Shown piece by piece: positions 1 through 4,206 of a DNA stretch of 5,667 nt (the stretch's first letter is position 1; each line of letters starts with the position of its first letter). This DNA is from Alphaproteobacteria bacterium. GTDB taxonomy: Bacteria > Pseudomonadota > Alphaproteobacteria > Rickettsiales > SXRF01. The stretch is from NCBI GenBank assembly GCA_020050695.1, contig JAGVKI010000161.1, positions 1 to 5,667 on the forward strand, in the 5' to 3' direction. A program made the position numbers and the translations under genes. The notes under the pieces were generated by a model that saw only the letters and a program-made list of their open reading frames with translations, had not been told where the DNA came from and ran no database searches.

Positions 1-22
1 GGGTATAAACTAGGCGGTTTGT

Positions 23-2332
23 TTAAAAGCGCGTGCCGAAGCTGAAACGTAAGTTTTCAGGGCGGTCAAACTTCTCTTTAATATATGGGTAGGAAAGGTC
101 AATACGTATTGGACCAAAAGGTGATGTCCAAATCAGACCAAAGCCGCTAGCCACGCGCAGGCTGTTCTGGCTGGCGATGTTCGGGCCCCTGTCGTCGGTT
201 TCGAACAGGCTGCCCGCGTCGGTGAATAATGCGCCGGTTAAGCCTAATTCTTCAGGTAATCCAAGTGGGAAGCGTGTTTCGATGGTGCCTACGTAATAGG
301 CGTTACCACCGAGTGAATCGCTGGTGGAGGTGTCGCGTGGGCCAATACCGGCCACTTCAAAGCCACGGAAATCGTCGCCGCCGATGAAGAAACGGTCGTT
401 AATGCGCACATTCTGGCCGGTTAGGCCATAGATATAGCCACCTGAACCCAGCACGCTGAATATCCATTTAGGGGTAATGGGGTGGTAATAGCTGGTTTTA
501 ACTTCATGGCGCAGGAACTTGTTATTGCCGCCAAGACCGGCAGCTTCCTGGGTGAAGCTGGCGAAATAGCCCTTGTTGGGTGAGAATTTATTGTCGCGGT
601 CGTCATAGGTAAAGGCATGGCCAACCAGCGAGGTGGTGTTGGTGCCAATCTGGTCACGGATATAGCGCGAAGCATCCAGCGGCACGTCCTTGATCACGTT
701 TTTGCGCAGGGAGTAATACACGCTGTGCTGTAGTTTTTCGAGCAGGGTGTATTTGGTGCGCAGGTTGATACCTTTAGCATCATTTACGAAGCCGGACACG
801 TCGGTAAAGTCGGTGTATTGACGGTATACATCAGCACCGGCAGACAGTTCGCGGTCGAGGAAATAAGGCTCGGTAAAGCTAAGCTGTGCCTGGCGGCGGC
901 GTGATGACAAAGTGAAGTTGGTGCGCAGGTCCTGGCCGATACCAAGCAGGTTGCGCTCACTTACGCCGATCTGGCCGAGTACACCGTCTACGGTCGAGTA
1001 ACCGGCACCCAGATTGACTTCACCGGTGGATTTTTCTTTTACATCGACATTGACCACCGTTTTATCCGGCGCGCTGCCTTGCTCGTTTTTCACTTCGACT
1101 TTTTCAAAGAAGCCGAGATTGTTGACGCGCTGTTCGCTGCGCTGAAGCTTTGACGTATTATACGGGTCACCTTCGGTCAGGCGGAATTCGCGGCGGACTA
1201 CTTCATCGAGTGTGCGCACGTTACCGGTGATGTTGATACGCTCTACATACACACGTGGGCCGGGCTTGATCACATAGGTGAGGTCGGCGATCTTGGTTTC
1301 TTTATGACGTTCCAGCTTAGGCTGAATATCGACGAATGCGTAACCGCGGTTACCCAGCTCATCGGTCATGGCGTCAACGGTAGTGTCCACGTCGTTAGCG
1401 TTGTACGTATCACCTGCATGGGTGATGATGGCTTCCGAGAAGTCCGGCTGTTCAGTTGATTTCAGCTGGTTGGAAACCTTCACATCGCCAAGGGTGTATT
1501 GCGGGCCTTCATCCACGACGATGGTGACGTAGAAGGATTCTTTATCCGCCGATAATTCCGCATTGGCGGATTTCACCTGGAAATCGGCATAGCCTTCGCT
1601 GAGGTAAAAACGGCGCAGCAATTCCTGGTCGAACTGCAGGCGATCCGGGTCATATTTGTCATTATCGGTAAGCAGCTTGTACCAGTCGCTTTCTTCAGTG
1701 CGAATGGTTTTGCGCAGTGTGTCGTTGTCGTAGTTTTCATTGCCGATGAAGGTGATCTTCTCTACGCGGGCTACCGGGCCTTCGGTGATTTCATACACCA
1801 GGTCCACGCGGTTCTGGTCCTGCTTGATCAGCTTGGGCTCGACAACGGCGTTATAGCGGCCACTGCGGCGGTAAATGTTCAAAATACGCTGCACATCGCT
1901 TTGCACCTTGTCCTGCGCATAGATGGAGCGTGCCTGAAGTTCGATTTCTTTTTCCAGGTCAGTGGTTTCCATATGGTCGTTGCCTTCAAAGGCGACCTGG
2001 TTGATGACCGGGTTTTCCACCACCTGTACAATCAGGGTGCTGCCCTGGCGCAACAGCTTAATATCAGCGAAAAAACCAGTAGAATACAGGTTTTTCAGCC
2101 CGTTATTGATGTCGTTCTGGTTGAAACCTTGTCCTGGCGTCAGGTTCAGGTAGGTGCGGATGGTGCGCGCTTCGATGCGCTGGTTGCCTTCGACCTTAAT
2201 ATCGCCAATGATGCCGCTGCTGGCGCTGCTGGCGGGTTCTGAGCCTGCCGACTGTGCGATTGCAGGGACAGGTGCCATGCTGGCGAGCAGCACTGCCCAA
2301 ACCGCAGTAGATACAATGGATCGTGAGAACAT
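23..2332 (-). CDS. bamA: Outer membrane protein assembly factor BamA (Omp85 family), complete
   Basis: BamA is the central subunit of the BAM complex, which folds and inserts beta-barrel proteins into the outer membrane. The 769-residue length is normal for the family. A signal peptide covers about residues 1-26 (basic start, hydrophobic VWAVLLASMAPVPAIA, then Q). Five POTRA domains follow at roughly 38-106, 107-187, 188-280, 281-362 and 363-437, several opening with the typical I-x-GN pattern (VEGNQRI, FEGNDHM, FIGNENY, ITGNVRT). The barrel runs from about 440 to the end. It contains the conserved loop-6 FRGF motif at about 655-658 and ends in a C-terminal beta-signal with terminal Phe (RFSFGTRF). 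The ATG at 2332 gives a clean signal peptide. The ribosome binding site is weak (AGCGGA abutting the start). In alphaproteobacteria this gene normally lies directly downstream of rseP on the same strand; here about 2.7 kb with two oppositely oriented genes intervenes, so it probably has its own promoter in 2333-2499. Confidence 0.97.
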   Translation of the reverse strand: MFSRSIVSTAVWAVLLASMAPVPAIAQSAGSEPASSASSGIIGDIKVEGNQRIEARTIRTYLNLTPGQGFNQNDINNGLKNLYSTGFFADIKLLRQGSTLIVQVVENPVINQVAFEGNDHMETTDLEKEIELQARSIYAQDKVQSDVQRILNIYRRSGRYNAVVEPKLIKQDQNRVDLVYEITEGPVARVEKITFIGNENYDNDTLRKTIRTEESDWYKLLTDNDKYDPDRLQFDQELLRRFYLSEGYADFQVKSANAELSADKESFYVTIVVDEGPQYTLGDVKVSNQLKSTEQPDFSEAIITHAGDTYNANDVDTTVDAMTDELGNRGYAFVDIQPKLERHKETKIADLTYVIKPGPRVYVERINITGNVRTLDEVVRREFRLTEGDPYNTSKLQRSEQRVNNLGFFEKVEVKNEQGSAPDKTVVNVDVKEKSTGEVNLGAGYSTVDGVLGQIGVSERNLLGIGQDLRTNFTLSSRRRQAQLSFTEPYFLDRELSAGADVYRQYTDFTDVSGFVNDAKGINLRTKYTLLEKLQHSVYYSLRKNVIKDVPLDASRYIRDQIGTNTTSLVGHAFTYDDRDNKFSPNKGYFASFTQEAAGLGGNNKFLRHEVKTSYYHPITPKWIFSVLGSGGYIYGLTGQNVRINDRFFIGGDDFRGFEVAGIGPRDTSTSDSLGGNAYYVGTIETRFPLGLPEELGLTGALFTDAGSLFETDDRGPNIASQNSLRVASGFGLIWTSPFGPIRIDLSYPYIKEKFDRPENLRFSFGTRF

Positions 2333-2499
2333 TCCGCTTTTATGACCTGTAAGATATTATCCGCATGTAGTCATGGTGCAAAAAAAAAGATAAATCAAGT
2401 GTAAACAGCGATATAATTAGCCATATTTCTTAACGGGTTGTAAGAATTAAGCTCTATTAACCTTCACAGAATTTTCACACAACCTCAACAAATTTAACT
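2333..2499 (-). promoter_or_regulatory. AT-rich divergent intergenic region, presumed bamA promoter side
   Basis: This AT-rich stretch separates bamA (leftward) from the first plus-strand unit (rightward). It contains a 9-nt A run at 2380-2388, which reads as a T run on the bamA strand. Because the preceding genes point the other way, bamA needs a promoter here. A possible weak match on the minus strand is TTACAA with an AT-rich TAATTA about 18 nt downstream (around 2415-2445). I would not call the exact hexamers. No ORF or RNA gene is visible apart from the rightward promoter elements listed separately, which overlap its right end. Confidence 0.3.
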
Positions 2500-2512
2500 T
2501 ATAGTAGGTCTG
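2463..2512 (+). promoter_or_regulatory. Putative promoter of unit 1 with paired TTCACA boxes
   Basis: Two TTCACA boxes lie at 2463-2468 and 2474-2479, 11 bp apart (one helical turn). A -10-like TATAGT is at 2500-2505, followed exactly 6 bp later by G2512 of GTTGCTAAG, the presumed transcription start. The same arrangement precedes the second unit (boxes at 3216 and 3227, TAAAAT at 3254-3259, G3266). No good -35 hexamer sits at a 16-18 bp spacing; the second box ends 20 bp before the -10. Direct repeats at 11-bp spacing overlapping the -35 zone are typical of OmpR/PhoB-type activators, so activated transcription is inferred, not shown. The start site is inferred from the alignment of the two units. 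Confidence 0.5.
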
Positions 2513-2643
2513 TTGCTAAGTTTTCCACTCCAAGTGGATTACGTAAGGTCGTGGCCTAACCAAGGGGGATTGTTATCCTCCCCATGACCGTTTGCAACCC
2601 GACATCCTGCACGTGGTGTGTAGGTGTCTTTGAGGAGTGCGTC
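2512..2643 (+). promoter_or_regulatory. Structured 5' leader, copy 1
   Basis: This 132-nt untranslated leader matches a second copy at 3266-3398. Its elements in order are as follows. GTTGCTAAG is at 2512-2520. Hairpin I pairs TCCACT 2524-2529 with AGTGGA 2533-2538. GGCCTAACCAAG is at 2553-2564. Hairpin II pairs 2564-2570 with 2575-2581 (7 bp, loop TGTT, one G-U) and is followed by CC. An ACCG...GCAA stretch lies at 2587-2596. CACGTGGTGTG is at 2610-2620. GAGGAG is at 2632-2637, 6 nt before the ATG. CCTAACCA (2555-2562) could also pair with TGGT (2614-2617) and TAGG (2621-2624), closing a stem around hairpin II. The 3' arm of hairpin II with its trailing CC (2578-2584) is complementary to the ribosome binding site (2631-2637) with one C-A mismatch. 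I do not recognise it as a known riboswitch class. Confidence 0.6.
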
Positions 2644-3069
2644 ATGCACCACTCGACAGCAGTCAGCAGCGTCGTCAGCGTGGCTCGTAACAGCAAGAGG
2701 ATGGCCATCAAGGTTCATATCCCCAAGCGGTTCTCCGGAAACAAGAATGCCGCCGCCGCCCTGCGCGACGCCAGCATCCGGGAACTGGATGGCCTCCTCG
2801 ATCGCGCGATGGAGGTCTACGTGGACGCCACCGTCACGGTCACGAGCAGGTTCGAGAGTATCTCCATCGGTGACCTGGCTAAGGCCAAGGTCTCCCACGG
2901 CGAGCGCTCGAACCCGGAAGACGGCGACGAAGTCGCGTTCTTCATGCCGATCACGACGCGTCTGCGCAAGGGGGGCAACCTCAAGCAGGCGATCGTGTCG
3001 GTCAAGCTGCGGATCAAGATGCGCGTCCTGGCGTACTGGACGGCATATATCCAAAAGCTGCCCGCGTAA
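2644..3069 (+). CDS. Unrecognised 141-residue basic protein (unit 1)
   Basis: I do not recognise this protein family. The start at 2644 is preferred over the in-frame ATG at 2584. GAGGAG lies 6 nt upstream of 2644, the position matches the start of the second unit, and 2584 falls at the base of leader hairpin II. An ATG at 2701 (residue 20, MAIKVHIPKR) has only AAGAGG directly abutting it. The protein is rich in Lys and Arg throughout. A Ser/Val-rich N-terminus (1-18) is followed by a basic patch (19-34), a probable helix at about 36-58, an alternating beta-like stretch (58-75, MEVYVDATVTVTSRF), an acidic turn (88-96), and a basic, hydrophobic C-terminal segment (104-138) with YW at 131-132. 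No signal peptide, clear membrane span or catalytic motif is visible. Codons are strongly biased to G/C in third position, unlike bamA and rseP, which suggests foreign origin or selection for high expression. A nucleic-acid-binding role is possible from charge alone but unproven. Confidence 0.75.
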   Translation: MHHSTAVSSVVSVARNSKRMAIKVHIPKRFSGNKNAAAALRDASIRELDGLLDRAMEVYVDATVTVTSRFESISIGDLAKAKVSHGERSNPEDGDEVAFFMPITTRLRKGGNLKQAIVSVKLRIKMRVLAYWTAYIQKLPA

Positions 3070-3085
3070 GGCACGCTGCTGATTA

Positions 3086-3150
3086 ACTGGCGAAACCGGT
3101 CCCACCCACACCCCTTTACGGAGTGTGCGGTGGGGCTGGCTAGCTTGTCC
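3086..3150 (+). other. Structured 3' trailer of unit 1
   Basis: Just after the stop codon lie two adjacent hairpins. The first pairs ACTGG 3086-3090 with CCGGT 3096-3100 around a CGAAA loop. The second pairs CCCACC 3101-3106 with GGTGGG 3129-3134 and CACAC 3107-3111 with GTGTG 3123-3127, with one bulged C. They abut at 3100/3101 and could stack. TGGCTAGCTTGTCC follows at 3137-3150; 11 of its 14 bases match TGGCTACGCTGTCC after the hairpin of the second unit. No uniform T run follows (TCTTTCATTT only), so I do not call it an intrinsic terminator with confidence. It could be a weak terminator, a 3'-end stabiliser or a protein-binding RNA. Confidence 0.5.
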
Positions 3151-3206
3151 TCTTTCATTTCCCCCATGAATACCCCACGAAAAATGGCTGATTGTAACCG
3201 ATTTGA

Positions 3207-3228
3207 CACGATAGGTTCACGATAGGTT
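3207..3228 (+). repeat. Perfect 11-bp tandem direct repeat CACGATAGGTT x2
   Basis: CACGATAGGTT occurs twice in tandem without a mismatch and is followed by CA, so a TTCA motif recurs at 3216 and 3227. The period equals about one turn of DNA. It lies just upstream of the predicted promoter of unit 2, and the equivalent place in unit 1 carries two TTCACA boxes at the same 11-bp period. It reads best as an operator for a protein that binds direct repeats on one face of the helix. Confidence 0.7.
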
Positions 3229-3266
3229 CATAAAATTTGTCTCAAATATTTGGTAAAATGGCCATG
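3207..3266 (+). promoter_or_regulatory. Putative promoter of unit 2 with paired TTCAC boxes
   Basis: TTCACG (3216-3221) and TTCATA (3227-3232) are 11 bp apart and end 21 bp before a -10-like TAAAAT (3254-3259). G3266 of GTTGCTTAGG, the presumed start, comes exactly 6 bp after the -10. This duplicates the layout in front of unit 1, where the boxes begin 37 and 26 bp upstream of the -10; here they begin 38 and 27 bp upstream. A TTGTAA also occurs 24-25 bp upstream of the first box in both units (2438 and 3192), which may be chance. A shared activator is inferred. There is a TTGACA at 3204-3209, but no -10 at proper spacing from it. Confidence 0.5.
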
Positions 3267-3398
3267 TTGCTTAGGTTTACACTTGATGTGAACCATATGG
3301 ATGCGGCCTAACCAAGAGAGACTTTCGTCTCTCCCGCACCGTAGAGCAAATTGGCCTTAGTCACGTGGTGTGACGGGCCTAGGAAGAGTGCTACTACT
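3266..3398 (+). promoter_or_regulatory. Structured 5' leader, copy 2
   Basis: This 133-nt leader is built like copy 1. GTTGCTTAGG starts at 3266. Hairpin I pairs GGTTTACA 3274-3281 with TGTGAACC 3287-3294 (8 bp, one G-U, loop CTTGA). GGCCTAACCAAG is at 3305-3316, identical to copy 1. Hairpin II pairs GAGAGAC 3316-3322 with GTCTCTC 3327-3333 (7 bp, loop TTTC) and is followed by CC. An ACCG...GCAA stretch follows at 3338-3348. CACGTGGTGTG at 3362-3372 is identical and begins 57 nt after the 12-mer starts, exactly as in copy 1. GGAAGAG is at 3382-3388, before the ATG at 3399. Hairpin stems share position and length with copy 1 but differ in sequence, so base pairing is kept by paired changes. 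Here CTAACCAA (3308-3315) can also pair with TTGG (3351-3354) and TTAG (3357-3360). Confidence 0.6.
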
Positions 3399-3935
3399 AT
3401 GGAACTCTCGAAATTCGGCAGCGAAACCAACATCACCGTCGGCAGCGAAAACGGTGTCTACCACCCGGTGGCCATCGTGATCGACACGCCGCAGTCGCTG
3501 GAATTCCAGGGCGACCTGGACGTCCAGAAGCTGCTCAGCGAGCAGATCGACATCCTGCAGAAGAACGCCAACGCGTTCGTCGCCCGGGTCCTCACGGACT
3601 GGGTGACGCAGATGGTGAACAAGCGCATGCTGACCAGCCAGCCCATCAGCGAGAAGCAGGTGAGCGCGGATGTCCTCGGCAACGAGACCTGCGTGCGCAT
3701 CGATCACTTCCAGGGCGGTGCCATGAGGATATCCGTGTGGCTGCCCGGCGGCGTGATCTGCTCCTCGGCCAAGCCGATGGACGAACTGAAGGCGGCGCTG
3801 AACCGGCTGCGCAACCGCATCGCCGCGGACCTGAAGCAGGAAGGCTGCCAGGTCTACGCTGGTAAGGTCAACCTGCAACCGGCCGCGATCGACGCGACCC
3901 TGCTGGCCCTGGACCTCGAACTCGCGTTCGAGTAA
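3399..3935 (+). CDS. Unrecognised 178-residue acidic protein (unit 2)
   Basis: I do not recognise this protein family. The ATG at 3399 is chosen because GGAAGAG lies about 10 nt upstream and the position matches unit 1. An in-frame TTG at 3351 would start inside the conserved leader. The protein is net acidic and soluble-looking, with no signal peptide or membrane span. It has a beta-like N-terminus (1-37), a long probable amphipathic helix (about 39-77, DVQKLLSEQIDIL onward), a beta-rich middle (about 85-122, including VRIDHF and ISVWLPGGVICSS), a charged helix (about 126-148, MDELKAALNRLRNRIAADL), and a C-terminal stretch ending LDLELAFE. Codons end mostly in G or C, as in unit 1 and unlike the flanking chromosomal genes. 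It is not visibly homologous to the unit 1 product despite the shared leader. With one product basic and one acidic, they could be partners, but that is only a guess. Confidence 0.82.
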   Translation: MELSKFGSETNITVGSENGVYHPVAIVIDTPQSLEFQGDLDVQKLLSEQIDILQKNANAFVARVLTDWVTQMVNKRMLTSQPISEKQVSADVLGNETCVRIDHFQGGAMRISVWLPGGVICSSAKPMDELKAALNRLRNRIAADLKQEGCQVYAGKVNLQPAAIDATLLALDLELAFE

Positions 3936-3938
3936 GCG

Positions 3939-3995
3939 GCAGTCTTCTGCTTGCGGCTCTCTTACCAGAGCCCCAAGTGCATGGCTACGCTGTCC
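3939..3995 (+). other. Structured 3' trailer of unit 2
   Basis: A small hairpin (GCAG 3939-3942 with CTGC 3947-3950, loop TCTT) overlaps a larger one. The larger pairs CTTG 3950-3953 and GGCTCT 3955-3960 with AGAGCC 3967-3972 and CAAG 3974-3977 (10 bp, one C-C mismatch). TGGCTACGCTGTCC at 3982-3995 is the counterpart of 3137-3150 in unit 1. As in unit 1, the motif sits a few bases 3' of a hairpin whose sequence is otherwise different. The function is unknown; shared placement after non-homologous ORFs suggests a common 3'-end RNA element. Confidence 0.5.
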
Positions 3996-4002
3996 ACGTG
4001 TT

Positions 4003-4064
4003 TCAACCCATCCATGCCCCTAACCGGGTGTAGGTGGGTTGAGCCGTTTTTAGGGGCATGTTTT
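4003..4064 (+). terminator. Intrinsic terminator of unit 2 with a competing or pseudoknotted upstream pairing
   Basis: CATGCCCCTAA (4013-4023) pairs perfectly over 11 bp with TTAGGGGCATG (4050-4060) and is followed by TTTTATTCTT, a good rho-independent terminator for the rightward unit. A second perfect 8-bp helix, TCAACCCA (4003-4010) with TGGGTTGA (4035-4042), interleaves with it. The two therefore form either a pseudoknot or alternative states. It stands upstream of convergent genes and stops transcription from entering the minus-strand gene. Confidence 0.75.
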
Positions 4065-4089
4065 ATTCTTCGTTATTTTGGCTTTGTCG

Positions 4090-4188
4090 CTCCGGCGTAG
4101 GCCGGAGTCCATATCAGATAGGCAAGGCTGGATACCGGCCTTCGCCGGTATGACGGTTATTTAATTACGGTTGCCCGGCCTTTGCCGG
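4090..4188. repeat. REP-like palindromic repeat cluster
   Basis: Three GC-rich hairpins lie between convergent genes. CTCCGGC 4090-4096 pairs with GCCGGAG 4101-4107. ATACCGGC 4132-4139 pairs with GCCGGTAT 4144-4151 (loop CTTC). CCGGC 4175-4179 pairs with GCCGG 4184-4188. The last two are imperfect direct copies: CCGGCCTTCGCCGGTATGA and CCGGCCTTTGCCGGTATGA. Dispersed extragenic palindromes with this CCGG-TTCG-CCGG-ATGA look are common in proteobacterial genomes. It probably marks a former insertion or a bidirectional transcript end. A genome-wide copy count would settle it. Confidence 0.65.
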
Positions 4189-4206
4189 TATGAGCAAGAA
4201 TGAGGG

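Noticed and set aside
1901..2345. Plus-strand ORFs inside bamA (such as 1901-2242).
   Set aside because: They overlap the conserved, full-length bamA coding sequence in the antisense direction and have no supporting features.
2447..2460. TTAA-N6-TTAA as a CtrA binding site before unit 1.
   Set aside because: CtrA half-sites are normally separated by 7 bp, and no equivalent pair precedes unit 2.
2554..2560. GCCTAAC (also at 3306-3312) matches the RYYYAAC core that opens integron attC sites, so the units could be integron cassettes.
   Set aside because: No GTTRRRY partner follows in either leader, the motif lies before the ORF and not after it, and the paired L boxes are missing. A GTTGAGC at 4038-4044 fits the core but has no matching RYYYAAC at attC spacing.
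2553..2564. GGCCTAACC resembles the GGCCTAAACC stretch of c-di-GMP-I (GEMM) riboswitches.
   Set aside because: The characteristic GGCAAACC loop, GGGACGCAAAGCC segment and tetraloop-receptor arrangement are absent from both leaders.
2584..2643. Upstream in-frame ATG at 2584 as start of unit 1 (161 residues).
   Set aside because: It lies at the base of leader hairpin II with no ribosome binding site, and the matching position in unit 2 is non-coding.
3078..3097. CTGATTA followed by CGAAAC after unit 1 looks like a hammerhead ribozyme core.
   Set aside because: The core needs CTGANGA, the intervening stem II is missing (four bases only), and no cleavage-site stem fits. The local sequence forms a simple ACTGG/CCGGT hairpin instead.
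2817..3209. Minus-strand ORFs opposite units 1 and 2, such as 2817-3209 and 3357-3878.
   Set aside because: They are antisense shadows of G/C-ending codons in the plus-strand genes, lack credible ribosome binding sites and show no recognisable protein features.
4003..4060. Interleaved helices after unit 2 suggest an HDV-like ribozyme.
   Set aside because: There is no real P3 stem in 4024-4034, no P4, and no recognisable catalytic C context; a terminator T run follows directly.
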